A stretch of 64,000 nucleotides of DNA from Pseudomonas entomophila (GCF_013523165.1 NZ_JAAMQI010000004.1:124001-188000), one strand, 5' to 3'; counted from the first letter of the stretch, positions 43,525 through 55,291 are shown. Numbers and translations: made by a program. The notes: a model not told the origin generated them from the letters alone.

Positions 43525-43625
43525 GGCTTCATCGCGGGCAAGCCCGCTCCCACAAACTGCTTGCGCAGCCATGCCTAGACCGACGGCTACAGAGATCTGG
43601 GTGGGAGCTTGCCAGCGATGAAGCC
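43525..43625. repeat. REP pair after the OB-fold gene
   Basis: GGCTTCATCGCGGGCAAGCC continuing CGCTCCCACAA (43526-43556) and an inverted, partly degenerate copy GTGGGAGCTTGCCAGCGATG ending AAGCC (43601-43625) lie 45 bases apart in the 231-base gap before the convergent MFS gene. They form a BIME-like dyad that may double as a transcription end signal. Confidence 0.8.
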
Positions 43626-43668
43626 TTTACGGTCCAGCTTCATTTACCAGACCAAAGCCCCGCCAGCA

Positions 43669-44922
43669 TCAAGCCGTCTTTGGCGCCAGCCGGCTCAGGT
43701 GCAGCGCCACCAGCAAGGCCACGCTCAGCAATGCGCCGATGAACAGCCCGACCCCACTCCAGCCTCCCCAGTGCCAGAACATCCCGCCTGCCGTGCCCGC
43801 CACGCTCGAACCGGCGTAGTAGCTGAACAGGTACAGGGAAGAAGCCTGCCCCTTGGCCTTCAGCGCACGGCGTCCGATCCAGCTGCTGGCGACCGAGTGC
43901 GCGCCGAAGAAGCCGAAGGTGAACACCAGCATGCCGACGATGATCAGCGGCAGCGGGCTGGCCAGGGTGATCAGCATGCCGCCACCCATCACCAGGATAC
44001 TGGCCCAGAACACCTTGCGTCGGCCCAGCCGGTCGGCCAGGGCGCCCACCTGCGCCGAGCTGTAGATGCCCGACAGGTACACCACCGAGAGGAGCCCGAC
44101 CCAGGCCTGGTTCAAATGGTAGGGGTCGGCCAGCAGGCGATAGCCAATGTAGTTGAACAGCGTCACGAAGGCGCCCATCAGCAGGAAGGCCTCGAGGAAC
44201 AGCCACGGCAACCCGGCGTCCTTGAAGTGCATCGTGAACCCGTCGAGCAGGCTCCGTGGCCGTAGCGGCTGAGGGCGGAAGTTACGCGACTCGGGCAGCA
44301 CCTTCCAGAACACCGCCGCCGCGATCAGCCCCAGCCCGCCGATGATCAGCATCGCCGTGTGCCAGCTGACGAAGTCGATCAGCACGCCGGCGATCAACCG
44401 CCCGCTCATGCCGCCGATGGCGTTGCCGCCAATGTACAGCCCCATGGCCAGGCCGATGTGACCCGGATGGATCTCTTCACTCAGGTAGGTCATGGCCACG
44501 GCCGCCAGCCCGCTCAACGACAGCCCGACCAGCGCACGCGTGACCAGCACGCTTTCCCAGGTCGGCATCAGCGCACTGGCCACGGTCGCCACGGCGGCGC
44601 AGACCAAGGCGAAGAGCATCACCGGCTTGCGCCCGATCCGGTCGGAAATCGGCCCGGTCACCAGCAGACCGATCGCCAGCATGGCGGTGGAGACCGACAG
44701 CACCAGGCTGCTCTGCGCCGCGTTGATCGAAAACTCTCGCGACAGCAGCGGCATCATCGGCTGCACGCAGTACAGCAGCGCGAACGTGGCGAACCCACCG
44801 CTGAACAGCGCCAGCACTGTGCGCATGAAGGCCGGTGTGCCTTTCTCGATCCACACCTCAACGCGCGGTTCGGAGGTGAACGGAGCAGCGTGGGCAGGCA
44901 AAGCAACGGCAGCGGCTTTCAC
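43669..44922 (-). CDS. MFS transporter (YnfM-like drug/metabolite efflux)
   Basis: A 417-residue, 12-TM major facilitator protein. The first TM pair has FATFALLYCVQPMMPLLSREF, the loop 2-3 motif is GPISDRIGRKPVMLF, and the second-half equivalent is GALADRLGRRKVFWA. It resembles YnfM/arabinose-efflux-type exporters; the substrate is unknown. GTG at 44922 is placed 6 bases after AGGTG; an upstream GTG at 44931 lies inside that SD. It is divergent from a LysR gene that probably controls it. Confidence 0.85.
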   Translation of the reverse strand: MKAAAVALPAHAAPFTSEPRVEVWIEKGTPAFMRTVLALFSGGFATFALLYCVQPMMPLLSREFSINAAQSSLVLSVSTAMLAIGLLVTGPISDRIGRKPVMLFALVCAAVATVASALMPTWESVLVTRALVGLSLSGLAAVAMTYLSEEIHPGHIGLAMGLYIGGNAIGGMSGRLIAGVLIDFVSWHTAMLIIGGLGLIAAAVFWKVLPESRNFRPQPLRPRSLLDGFTMHFKDAGLPWLFLEAFLLMGAFVTLFNYIGYRLLADPYHLNQAWVGLLSVVYLSGIYSSAQVGALADRLGRRKVFWASILVMGGGMLITLASPLPLIIVGMLVFTFGFFGAHSVASSWIGRRALKAKGQASSLYLFSYYAGSSVAGTAGGMFWHWGGWSGVGLFIGALLSVALLVALHLSRLAPKTA

Positions 44923-44953
44923 GACGAACACCTCAGGTATGAGCGACAGAAAA

Positions 44954-45010
44954 AATCATATAGCTGGCTAATGATTAGATCCAATATATTGTTCGACCTA
45001 TTTGATAGGT
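44954..45010. promoter_or_regulatory. LysR-type operator (T-N11-A) and second palindrome between MFS and lysR genes
   Basis: AATCAT (44954-44959), 11 bases, ATGATT (44971-44976) is a perfect dyad matching the LysR-family T-N11-A recognition box. Twenty bases on, ACCTAT-TTG-ATAGGT (44996-45010) is a second palindrome 22 bases before the regulator start. The gap is strikingly AT-rich for this genome, fitting two divergent promoters. Confidence 0.62.
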
Positions 45011-45032
45011 TTTACGACTCATTGAGGTGGGC

Positions 45033-45914
45033 ATGGAATTGCGTCATCTGCGGTATTTCATCGCGGTCGCCGAGGAGCTGCACTTCGGTCGCGCCGCGCA
45101 GCAACTGGGCATTTCCCAGCCGCCGCTGAGTCAACAGATTCAAGCCCTGGAACAGGAGGTCGGTGCCCGCTTGTTCGATCGCAACAACCGACGGGTCGAG
45201 TTGAGCGAGGCCGGACGGCTGTTCCTGGAGGAAGCACGGCAGGTGCTGGCGCAAGTCGAACGGGCTGCCGACGTCGCACGTCGGGCCCAGCAAGGCGAGT
45301 TGGGCGAGTTGAAAATCGGCTTCACCTCCTCGGCGCCCTTTACGTCCCGCATCCCCAAGGCGCTACGTACGTTCCGGCAACAATTTCCGGCCGTGCACCT
45401 CGATCTCAAGGAAATGAGCAGCCGTGAGGTGGCTGACGGGGTATTCGACGCAACGCTCGACATCGGGTTGATGCGACCGATGCCCTTGCCGGAAGGGTTG
45501 ATCGTCACGTCGCTGTTCGATGAGCCCTTGATCGCTGTGCTCAATGCCAGCCATCCCCTGGCAGCGAGCGAGGAAGGCCTGTCGATGACGGCACTGGCCG
45601 AGGAGCCCTTCGTGTTCTTTCCCCGCAGTTATGGCAGCGGGCTGTACGCTCAGTTGTTGAGCCTGGCCCGCCAGGCTGGATTCACGCCACGCATCGCCCA
45701 GGAAGCCGGGGAGGTGATGACGATCATCGGGCTGGTCGCCGCAGGTTTGGGCGTGTCGGTGCTGCCTGCGTCCTACCAGCGCATGCGCATCGACGGTGTG
45801 GTTTATCGGACGCTGACCGACGAAGGCGCCGTGAGTGCCGTCTGGCTGGTACGCCGGCAGGGCGCCTTGTCTGCCATGGCCAATGCATTCGTGGAGCTGC
45901 TTGCAGGAGGCTAG
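45033..45914 (+). CDS. LysR family transcriptional regulator
   Basis: The 293 residues have an N-terminal winged helix-turn-helix (MELRHLRYFIAVAEELHFGRAAQQLG, then QPPLSQQIQALEQEVGARLFDR) and a two-lobed effector domain (from about 90, LKIGFTSSAPFTSRIPKALRTF). Effector domain sequence is closest in style to BenM/CatR-like regulators. ATG 45033 has GAGG at proper spacing; GTG 45027 is within the SD. Likely controls the divergent MFS gene. Effector unknown. Confidence 0.9.
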   Translation: MELRHLRYFIAVAEELHFGRAAQQLGISQPPLSQQIQALEQEVGARLFDRNNRRVELSEAGRLFLEEARQVLAQVERAADVARRAQQGELGELKIGFTSSAPFTSRIPKALRTFRQQFPAVHLDLKEMSSREVADGVFDATLDIGLMRPMPLPEGLIVTSLFDEPLIAVLNASHPLAASEEGLSMTALAEEPFVFFPRSYGSGLYAQLLSLARQAGFTPRIAQEAGEVMTIIGLVAAGLGVSVLPASYQRMRIDGVVYRTLTDEGAVSAVWLVRRQGALSAMANAFVELLAGG

Positions 45915-45975
45915 AAGATCAAGAAAGATGATGATGCGTCCAGGCACCACGATGAGACAGACAGGGAGACGATCA

Positions 45976-46259
45976 GTGAAGAGTAAACCAATCCGTACAG
46001 AGGAGGACCTGCATGCAGCCTTTCAACGGCTCGAAGCGATTTTCCAGGCTGAGGCAGGCACGCCAGACGCTGACGAAATGGAGGCCTTGGTAACCTTGAT
46101 CGAAACCTATGAGCGCCAGCACTCTCCGCTCCGCTCCACGTCCCAAGCGGCCGCGTCTACGCAGCTCTGAGCGCAAGACACGGCCTCAGCCTGGCCATGA
46201 TCAAGCGTCTGCACGACGGCTTGCGGATACCGTACGAGTCCCTGCTGGCCAGCGCATGA
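45976..46259 (+). pseudogene. Broken HigA-type antitoxin gene (internal deletion and frameshift)
   Basis: From GTG 45976 the frame reads VKSKPIRTEEDLHAAFQRLE, then IFQAEAGTPDADEMEALVTLIETYERQH, the N-terminal half of HigA-like XRE antitoxins, then runs into unrelated residues and stops at 46170. In another frame from 46140 the DNA reads VPSGRVYAALSARHGLSLAM, then IKRLHDGLRIPYESLLASA and a stop at 46259, the recognition helix and tail of the same family. About 25-30 codons between are missing. No HigB toxin is recognisable upstream. Non-functional as a full antitoxin. Confidence 0.72.
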
Positions 46260-46283
46260 CCGCCGACGCCGCCGCGCCGAGCC

Positions 46284-47849
<1,566 letters not shown>

Positions 47850-47863
47850 TCAGTGGACCGGGC

Positions 47864-50800
47864 TCAGACCGGTCCGGTGCCATCGACCTGACCGACGTCG
47901 CCACCCCGTGCGATGAGTTGCTGCCGGGTGCCTTGGGTGTCCATCAGGAACACTTCCACCTGGCGCACGGAGATTTTGATGCCATGGGCGCGGAATTCGC
48001 GGTCGATGTAGCGGTTGATTTCGTCGAGGGTCGGGTTGCGGTCGCCCAGGTCGCGCACGTGCATGCGCAATTCGTGTTCCAGGGCGTTCTCGCCGAAATT
48101 GAGGAAGTACACCAGCGGCTCGGGGTCCTTGAGCACGCGTGGGTTCTCGTGCGCGCCCTTGAGCAGCAGGTCGCGTACCAGTTCCAGGTCCGAGCCATAG
48201 TCGATCCCCAGCTTGAGCGTGACCCGGGTGATGGTGTCGGTCAGCGACCAGTTGATCAGTTGCCCGGTGATGAAGGTCTTGTTGGGGACGATGATGTCCT
48301 TGCGGTCGAAGTCGGTGATGGTGGTGGCGCGGATGCGGATCTTGCTGACCGTGCCCGACAGGTTGCCGATGGTGATGGTGTCGCCGATCCGGGCCGGGCG
48401 TTCGAACAGGATCATGATCCCGGAGATGAAGTTGGCGAAGATCTCCTGCATGCCGAAGCCCAGCCCCAGGGACAAGGCGGCGACCAGCCATTGCAACTTG
48501 TCCCAGCTCAAGCCGAGGGTCGACAGGGTGCTGACGAACCCGATCCCGGCGATGGCGTAGGACAGCAGGGTGGTGGTGGCGTAGGCGCTGCCCTGGGCCA
48601 GGTTGAGTCGTGACAGCACCAGCACTTCGAGCAGGCCGGGCAGGTTGCCGGCCAGGGCGAAGGTGATGCCGACGATCACCATTGCGCTGAGCAGGTCGCC
48701 CAGGCTGATCGGCACCATGCTGGCGGTCGCGCCAGTGCCGCTGGTGTACTCGTAGAGCGTGATGTTGTTGAGGTAGGAGAACACCGTGATCAGGTCCGAC
48801 CAGACCCAGTACAGGCCACCGATGAAGCCGCCGAGCAGCGCCAGGCGGATCAGGCGCAGCGACTGCTGGTTGACCTGCTCGATGTCCAGCTTGGGCTCTT
48901 CGCTGATGAGGTCGCCCTCCTGGCTGTCCTTGGCCGCCTGGCGCTTGCTCAGGGCACGCTGGTAGGCCAGGCGCCGGGCCGCCACGCCCAGGCCGCGCAC
49001 GAAGGCGGCTTCGATGACCAGCCAGAACAGCAGCAGGTAGAGCGTGTAGATGAGCCGGTCGGTCAGCTTGAGGGCGGTGTAGTAGTAGCCGAAGCACACG
49101 GCCACGAACAGCGCGATCGGCAGGGCGGTGAACGCGACCCCCACGGCCTTGCGGAACAGCGAGGCGTCGCGGTGGGCCGGGCTGCTGAGCAGCAGGCGGC
49201 TGAGCAGCCAGGCCATCAGCGCGTAGCAGGCCAGCACCACGCCGATGCCCAGCACGTCCTCGGCCAGGGCCGAAGGCTGGTGCTCGGCCACCGCCACGAC
49301 GCCGACCAGGGCCAGCACCACCGTCCCCAGCCGTCGCACCCAGCCGCGCAGGAATTCGACCTGTGGCTTGTACCAGCGAAAGTGCACCTCGGCCACGCCG
49401 CCGGGCGAGAGGATGCGGTAGGCGGTGTAGAACACCAGCCAGGCCTGCGCCAGTTGCCACAGCGCCGCGCCCAGGTTGGCGTTCTGCCCGCGTGCATCGA
49501 TCTGCAGGGCGTACCCGCACAGGGCCAGACCCAGCGCGACGGGCAACGCCAGCAGGATGTTGATCAGGATCGCCTGCGGCGTGTGCCACTGGCTGTCACG
49601 CTTGAAGTGACCGATGTCCTGGTGCACCGCACTCAAGCGCTCGTACAGGTACGTGCGCCGCCACAGCAGTGCCGCGATCAGCACCAGCAGCGGCAGGAAC
49701 AGCAGCGGTCGCTGGGTCAGGCCATCGGACAGCTCCTTGAACCCGGACGCCCAGGGCAGGCTGGCGACCTGGTCGACGAAGCGTTCCGGCACGTAGCGCA
49801 GCCATTCCCAATCCAGCGGCTTGTTGCTGGGGATCCAGAACATCTGCTCGTCGAGGGTAGTGCGCAGCCCCTGGGCCGTGCTGAGCAATTGCTTCTGGTT
49901 GAGCTGCAGGGTGATCGACTCGTTGAGCAGGGCGCTGAGCTCGCGGTTCAGCCGTTCGAGCAGGTCGCTGCGGGTGATGGCGACTTCCAGCAACGCCTTG
50001 CGCAGGGCCGGCGTGACCTCTTCTTCGGGCTGGCCGGCCAGCAGGCGCTCGACGTAGCTGCCGGGCGTGCTCATCTGCTCACGCTGCTGGTTGACCTCGA
50101 ACTGGTACAGGCGGATGTCGGCGATCTGGTCGGCCAGGTCGCGGTCGAGCTTGAGGTGCGGCAGCGCCTGTTTCTGCTTGTAGAGGATCTTCGACAGCAA
50201 CAGGCTGCCCTTGAGCACGTTGATCTGCTCGTCGAGCGCCTGGTCGGCCTGGGTCAGTACATCCAGCTGCTGCTTGGTCTGCAGGTTCTGCTGGGTCAGC
50301 TCGTTGAGCCGATCGGTGCTCTTGAGCAGGTAGTCCGACAGGCGCAGGTTGGCGGCGCTCTCGGTGGCCAGCAAGGTGCTGCCACCGGCCTTCTGCGCTT
50401 CGATCGACTGCTGGGTGACCGTCTGCTGCGACTGCGCCAGGCGCTTGGCATTGATCAGCGACTGCAAGTCCTGGATTTCCTGCTCCAGGCGCGTGGCGCG
50501 CTCGATCAGCAGGTCATGCCGGGCATTGCCCAGGTCTTGCAGCAGGCTGTTGCCGGCCAGCTCCTGGCGGCGCAGCAGGGTCAGGGCATTGAGCGAGGCC
50601 AGCTCGGCACTGAGCTGGTTGCGCTGGTCGGCGTTGAGCGCCTTGCCGTTGTCCTTGCCGGACTTGAGGCTGCTGTTGATCTGCTGGATGCGGGTCTGGT
50701 TGCTGCTGATCTCGGCCTGGGCGCGCTCCGGTCGGGTCTGCGAATTGATGATCAGGCTGTTGGCTTCGGACAGGGCCTTCTGCAGGTCGCCCTGCTGAGT

Positions 50801-51178
50801 GCTGCGCTCGGCCAGCATCTGTTCGAGCTGCGGCACGCTGGCATTGGCATAGCGCTCGGCGACCGCCACGTTCGGGCTCTGCTTGAGCTTGAGCAGTGCC
50901 TGCTGGCTGTCACGGATCTCGCCAGGGGCCTGCTCGAGCTGCTGCTTGAGCGCGGCGAGCTTGTCGTCACTGTCCTGCTGGTTACCCAGCAGTGTCAGGG
51001 TCTGCTCGAGCACTTGCTGCAAGGCTTTCTGGTCGGCCTCGGGCAGCTTGCGCTCGGCGATCTTGTCCAGGCTGCTCTGGACGCCTTGGGTCGTGAGCGC
51101 CTCGGCGGCCAGGCCGAGGGCCGGAAGGGAAACGCACAGCCCCAGGAGGGCTGCGCGGAGAACTGCGCGCAGGGACAT
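47864..51178 (-). CDS. mscK: Large mechanosensitive channel, MscK/KefA family
   Basis: A 1104-residue MscS-superfamily channel. It has a signal peptide (to about LAA-EA, residue 25), a long periplasmic coiled-coil region (about 30-480), a bundle of about 11 TMs (from 500), and a C-terminal MscS domain with the pore helix region GLGFGMQEIFANFISGIMIL and beta domain IGDTITIGNLSGTVSKIRIR. Opens under membrane tension to release solutes. Symbol by family; some members depend on K+. It lies just downstream of the antiporter gene. Confidence 0.88.
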   Translation of the reverse strand: MSLRAVLRAALLGLCVSLPALGLAAEALTTQGVQSSLDKIAERKLPEADQKALQQVLEQTLTLLGNQQDSDDKLAALKQQLEQAPGEIRDSQQALLKLKQSPNVAVAERYANASVPQLEQMLAERSTQQGDLQKALSEANSLIINSQTRPERAQAEISSNQTRIQQINSSLKSGKDNGKALNADQRNQLSAELASLNALTLLRRQELAGNSLLQDLGNARHDLLIERATRLEQEIQDLQSLINAKRLAQSQQTVTQQSIEAQKAGGSTLLATESAANLRLSDYLLKSTDRLNELTQQNLQTKQQLDVLTQADQALDEQINVLKGSLLLSKILYKQKQALPHLKLDRDLADQIADIRLYQFEVNQQREQMSTPGSYVERLLAGQPEEEVTPALRKALLEVAITRSDLLERLNRELSALLNESITLQLNQKQLLSTAQGLRTTLDEQMFWIPSNKPLDWEWLRYVPERFVDQVASLPWASGFKELSDGLTQRPLLFLPLLVLIAALLWRRTYLYERLSAVHQDIGHFKRDSQWHTPQAILINILLALPVALGLALCGYALQIDARGQNANLGAALWQLAQAWLVFYTAYRILSPGGVAEVHFRWYKPQVEFLRGWVRRLGTVVLALVGVVAVAEHQPSALAEDVLGIGVVLACYALMAWLLSRLLLSSPAHRDASLFRKAVGVAFTALPIALFVAVCFGYYYTALKLTDRLIYTLYLLLFWLVIEAAFVRGLGVAARRLAYQRALSKRQAAKDSQEGDLISEEPKLDIEQVNQQSLRLIRLALLGGFIGGLYWVWSDLITVFSYLNNITLYEYTSGTGATASMVPISLGDLLSAMVIVGITFALAGNLPGLLEVLVLSRLNLAQGSAYATTTLLSYAIAGIGFVSTLSTLGLSWDKLQWLVAALSLGLGFGMQEIFANFISGIMILFERPARIGDTITIGNLSGTVSKIRIRATTITDFDRKDIIVPNKTFITGQLINWSLTDTITRVTLKLGIDYGSDLELVRDLLLKGAHENPRVLKDPEPLVYFLNFGENALEHELRMHVRDLGDRNPTLDEINRYIDREFRAHGIKISVRQVEVFLMDTQGTRQQLIARGGDVGQVDGTGPV

Positions 51179-51213
51179 AGTCAGGATCTTGCAGAGCGGG
51201 GCGGAGACGGATT

Positions 51214-52956
51214 CTAGAGGAACAGACCGGGGGTCGGTCGAGCACCTTCGGGGAATTTGACGCCCACCTTGAGGATCTTGTTCCCCTCCATGGCCGCCAC
51301 GGTCCACAGCGTGCCGGCCCATTCGATCTGATCGCCCACCACCGGCGCGCCTCCGACCTTCTGTCGGATGAACTGCGCCAGCGGCATGTGAGGGTCCTGG
51401 GCGTCGAGCTTGAGGCCGTACAGCGCTGCCACGGCAGCCAGTTCGGCGTCGCCTTCGAGCACGAAGTCGCCGAAAAAGCGCAGGTCCTGCCCACGTTGCG
51501 GCGGTTTGCTGAACAGCTTGCCCAGGGCCGGCAGGTGGTGCTCATGACCGATCACGCACAGCAGGTCGTCGACCTGCAGCACCGTGCTGCCCGAGGGGTG
51601 CAGCAGTTGCTCGCCACGGAACAGCGCGGCGATGCGTGTGCCTTCGGGCATTTTCAGTTCGCGCAGCGCTGCACCGATGCACCATTTCTCGGCACCCAAC
51701 CGGTAGACGAACAGCTCCCATTCGCTGGTGATGTTCACTTCCAGGGCCGAGCGCGAGATCGGTGCCGGGTCGGGTGGCACGGTCACCTTGAGCAGCTTGG
51801 CCATCCACGGCAGGCTGGTGCCCTGCACCAGCAGCGAGACCAGCACGATGAAGAAGGCCAGGTTGAAGAACAGCTGGGCGTCCGGCAGGCCGGCCATCAA
51901 CGGGAAGACCGCCAGGATGATCGGGACCGCGCCGCGCAGCCCGACCCAGGAGATGAACCCTTTTTCGCGGCCATGGAACGCCTTGAACGGCAGCAGCGCG
52001 ACCGCCACCGAGAGCGGACGCGCGAAGAGGATCATCCACAGCGCCAGGCCCAGTGCCGGCAGGGCGATGGGCAGCAGGTCGTGGGGCGTGACCAGCAGGC
52101 CGAGCACCAGGAACATGCCGATCTGCGCCAGCCAGGCCATGCCGTCGAGCATGTGCAGGATGCCGTGGCGGCTGCGGATGGGGCGGTTGCCCAGCACAAG
52201 GCCGCACAGGTAGACGGCCAGGAAGCCGCTGCCGTGCAGGGCATTGGTCAGGGCGAACACCACCAGGCCGCCGGCGATCACCAGGATCGGGTACAACGCA
52301 CTGCCCAGGTGAATGCGGTTGACCAGCTGCAGCATCAGCCAGCCACCGCCCAGCCCCACCAGCCCGCCGATGCCGAACTCGCGGATCAGGTGCGTCAGCA
52401 GGCTCCAGTGCAGGCCGGTCTGGTGGCTGGCGATCATGTCGATCAGGGTCACCGTCAGGAACACCGCCATCGGGTCGTTGCTGCCCGATTCGATCTCCAG
52501 GGTGGCAGTGACCCGCTCGTTGAGCCCCTTGCCGCCCAGCAGGGAAAACACCGCTGCCGCATCGGTGGAGCCGACGATGGCGCCGATCAGCAGCCCCTGG
52601 ATCAGGCTGAGGTCGAACAGCCAGGCCGCCGCCATGCCAGTCAGGCCGGTGGTGATGAGCACCCCGACCGTGGCCAGCGACAACGCCGGCCACAAGGCCA
52701 CGCGAAAGCTCGCCACCCGCGTGCGCAGGCCGCCGTCGAGCAGGATCACCGCCAGCGCCAGGTTGCCCACCAGGTAGGCGGTCGAGTAGTTGTTGAAGAT
52801 GATGCCGCCGCCATCCACGCCGGCGACCATGCCGACCGCCAGGATGATCACCAGGATCGGGATACCCAGTCGTGACGAGAGGGAGCTGACCAGAATACTT
52901 GCACTCACCAGCAAAGCGCCGATCAAGAACAGGCTGTTGATGGTGCTCGCATCCAA
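51214..52956 (-). CDS. CPA1 potassium/proton antiporter with TrkA-C domain (NhaP2/CvrA type)
   Basis: The 580-residue protein has about 12-13 TMs (residues 5-400) with [14 protein letters not shown] and [15 protein letters not shown], a TrkA-C domain (about 415-490) and a C-terminal CorC/HlyC-like domain. It should expel K+ (or Na+) in exchange for H+ and respond to nucleotides by family knowledge. TTG at 52956 ([13 protein letters not shown]) is the family start; an ATT one codon earlier has better SD spacing. Its stop is 35 bases before the MscK-type gene. Confidence 0.9.
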   Translation of the reverse strand: MDASTINSLFLIGALLVSASILVSSLSSRLGIPILVIILAVGMVAGVDGGGIIFNNYSTAYLVGNLALAVILLDGGLRTRVASFRVALWPALSLATVGVLITTGLTGMAAAWLFDLSLIQGLLIGAIVGSTDAAAVFSLLGGKGLNERVTATLEIESGSNDPMAVFLTVTLIDMIASHQTGLHWSLLTHLIREFGIGGLVGLGGGWLMLQLVNRIHLGSALYPILVIAGGLVVFALTNALHGSGFLAVYLCGLVLGNRPIRSRHGILHMLDGMAWLAQIGMFLVLGLLVTPHDLLPIALPALGLALWMILFARPLSVAVALLPFKAFHGREKGFISWVGLRGAVPIILAVFPLMAGLPDAQLFFNLAFFIVLVSLLVQGTSLPWMAKLLKVTVPPDPAPISRSALEVNITSEWELFVYRLGAEKWCIGAALRELKMPEGTRIAALFRGEQLLHPSGSTVLQVDDLLCVIGHEHHLPALGKLFSKPPQRGQDLRFFGDFVLEGDAELAAVAALYGLKLDAQDPHMPLAQFIRQKVGGAPVVGDQIEWAGTLWTVAAMEGNKILKVGVKFPEGARPTPGLFL

Positions 52957-53301
52957 AATGCAGGTACTCCGTGGTGGTGAGGCGGGAAGACCTGATTGAC
53001 AAGCAGGTCGTGTGCCAATCGATTCTAACCTGATGAATTGGCAGGGTGTAAGGGGCGTGCAGGGGACACGGAGCGTGGCACGCGGCGAGAGAGCGAGCTG
53101 CGAGAGGGGTAGGCGTGATCGCGTGTCGGCTGGGGCCAGGATCGGACTGGACCGACGCCTCATGCGCCATGCAGCTACGCTTCGCTGTGGCGAAGACACC
53201 TCCCAGGACGACCCGGATGCGCTGTATTCTCAGCGCCGCGATCTTGGTGTGAGGGATCATTGCCTATGGTCATCCGCTTCATGCGCTACCGCATGACTAC
53301 C

Positions 53302-53488
53302 CTGTGGGCTTGCCCGCGATGCAGGCGGCGCCTGATCGGGCGCTATCGCCGGCAAGCCAGCTCCCACTGGTCCTCATTTCAAGCAGCTACCTGGCATCAG
53401 CCTACTGATTGGCTCCCTGTGGGGCTTGCCCGCGATGCAGGCGGTGACGGATCGAACGCCAGCACTGGCAAGCCCGTGCCTACACGGG
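53302..53488. repeat. REP cluster in the antiporter-betA gap
   Basis: The 643-base gap 52957-53599 carries no convincing gene. It holds REP-like CTGTGGGCTTGCCCGCGATG (53302-53321) with an inverted mate CGCCGGCAAGCCAGCTCCCA (53347-53366), and a second unit CCTGTGGGGCTTGCCCGCGA (53416-53435) with mate CTGGCAAGCCCGTGCCTACA (53464-53483). Each mate is degenerate, so these are old BIMEs. Positions 52957-53300 show nothing recognisable beyond the antiporter leader. Confidence 0.75.
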
Positions 53489-53559
53489 CCGTTGCAGCCT
53501 GCCAGCACCTTTGGGCCTGAACACCTCCGTCGTGGTGCCAGGATCGATCCGGCAAGTCA

Positions 53560-53588
53560 GATCGAGGGGCCCGCAAGCGCCCTCGATC
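53560..53588 (-). terminator. Inverted repeat after betA
   Basis: GATCGAGGG (53560-53568) and CCCTCGATC (53580-53588) form a 9-base stem with an 11-base loop, 12 bases past the betA stop. No T run follows, so a terminator role is inferred from position. Confidence 0.45.
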
Positions 53589-53599
53589 CACAGGCGTTT

Positions 53600-55291
53600 T
53601 CAGCCCTGTGCGACCTCACGCATCGCCTTGCCCTTCACCGGGGCGCCCTCGGCAACGTAGTACTTGGCCGTGCTGCGAGGCAGGGGTGCGCGGTTGCGGA
53701 TGCGGTCGGCGATCTTCTCGGCGATCATGATGGTGGTCGCGTTGAGGTTGCCGGTGATGATGATCGGCATGATCGACGCATCCACCACGCGCAGGCCCTG
53801 CATGCCATGGACACGGCCCTGGCCATCGACCACCGCCATGTCGTCGTCGCCCATCTTGCACGAGCAGGACGGGTGATAGGCGGTTTCGGCGTGTTCACGG
53901 ATGAATTTGTCCAGCTCTTCGTCCGTCTGCACGTGCTCGCCCGGGCTGATCTCGCGACCGCGGTACTGATCGAGCGCTGGCTGGGCCATGATCTCGCGCG
54001 TCAGGCGGATGCCATCGCGGAACTCCTGCCAGTCCTGCTCGGTGGCCATGTAATTGAACAGGATGCTCGGGTGCTGGCGCGGGTCCTTGGATTTGACATG
54101 CACGCGACCGCGGCTCGGCGAGCGCATCGACCCCATGTGTGCCTGGAAGCCGTGCTCCTTCACGCCCTTGCTGCCGTTGTAGTTGATGGCCACGGGCAGG
54201 AAGTGGTACTGGATGTTCGGCCATTCGAATTCAGGACGGCTGCGAATGAACCCGCCTGCCTCGAACTGGTTGCTGGCACCGATGCCGGTGCCGTTGAACA
54301 GCCATTCGGCACCGATGGCCGGCTGGTTCCACCACAGCAACGAAGGGTACAGCGACACCGGCTGGGTGCAGGCGTACTGCAGGTACAGCTCGAGGTGATC
54401 CTGCAGGTTCTCGCCCACACCCGGCAGGTCGTGCACGACCGGGATGTCGAGGCTCTCGAGCAGGGCGCGTGGACCGACGCCGGAGCGTTGCAGCAATTGC
54501 GGCGAGGCGATGGCGCCAGAGCTGACGATCACTTCCTTGCGGGCACGGGCTTCGACGCGCTCTTCGCTGTCGCCGACCAGGTAGGACACGCCGATCGCGC
54601 GCTTGCCGTCGAACAGGATGCGGTCGCTCAAGGCGTGGGTGACGATGGTCAGGTTCGGACGCTTCTTGGCCTGGTCCAGGTAGCCGCGTGCGGTGCTGGA
54701 GCGGCGACCGTTCTTGGTCACCGAACGGTCCATCGGCCCGAAGCCCTCCTGCTGGTAGCCGTTGAGGTCGTCCGTGCGCGGGTAGCCCGCCTGCACACCG
54801 GCTTCGACCATGGCATTGAACAGCGGGTTGTTGCCCGGCTTGGGCGTGGCCACGCTGAGCGGGCCATCGCCGCCGTGGTAGTCGTTCGGGCCGATGTCGC
54901 GGGTCTCGGCCTTGCGGAAGTACGGCAGGCAGTCGAGGTAGGTCCAGTCTTCCAGGCCTGGCAACTTGGCCCAGCCGTCGAAGTCCATGGCGTTGCCGCG
55001 GATGTAGCACATGCCGTTGATCAGCGACGAGCCGCCCAGGCCCTTGCCGCGACCACACTCCATGCGACGGTTGTCCATGTGCGGCTCGGGGTCGGTCTCG
55101 TAGGCCCAGTTGTAGCGACGGCCCTGCAGTGGGAACGCCAGCGCGGCCGGCATCTGCGTGCGGAAGTCGAAACGGTAGTCCGGGCCGCCTGCCTCGAGCA
55201 GCAGCACGGTGGTGCCTGCGTCTTCGGTCAGGCGCGTGGCGAGCGTGTTACCGGCCGAGCCGGCACCGACGATGATGTAATCATATTCCAT
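53600..55291 (-). CDS. betA: Choline dehydrogenase BetA
   Basis: GMC-family FAD oxidoreductase that oxidises choline to betaine aldehyde at the membrane. The 563 residues begin [18 protein letters not shown] (FAD site), carry [20 protein letters not shown] (GMC signature 1), [15 protein letters not shown] (signature 2) and the catalytic His region [15 protein letters not shown] precedes ATG 55291. Last gene of betI-betB-betA; 148 bases of repeat-containing DNA separate it from betB. Confidence 0.96.
   Translation of the reverse strand: MEYDYIIVGAGSAGNTLATRLTEDAGTTVLLLEAGGPDYRFDFRTQMPAALAFPLQGRRYNWAYETDPEPHMDNRRMECGRGKGLGGSSLINGMCYIRGNAMDFDGWAKLPGLEDWTYLDCLPYFRKAETRDIGPNDYHGGDGPLSVATPKPGNNPLFNAMVEAGVQAGYPRTDDLNGYQQEGFGPMDRSVTKNGRRSSTARGYLDQAKKRPNLTIVTHALSDRILFDGKRAIGVSYLVGDSEERVEARARKEVIVSSGAIASPQLLQRSGVGPRALLESLDIPVVHDLPGVGENLQDHLELYLQYACTQPVSLYPSLLWWNQPAIGAEWLFNGTGIGASNQFEAGGFIRSRPEFEWPNIQYHFLPVAINYNGSKGVKEHGFQAHMGSMRSPSRGRVHVKSKDPRQHPSILFNYMATEQDWQEFRDGIRLTREIMAQPALDQYRGREISPGEHVQTDEELDKFIREHAETAYHPSCSCKMGDDDMAVVDGQGRVHGMQGLRVVDASIMPIIITGNLNATTIMIAEKIADRIRNRAPLPRSTAKYYVAEGAPVKGKAMREVAQG

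Noticed and set aside
53012..53520. Short open frames on the plus strand in the antiporter-betA gap.
   Set aside because: They run through REP elements and have repeat-derived composition and no plausible ribosome binding site.
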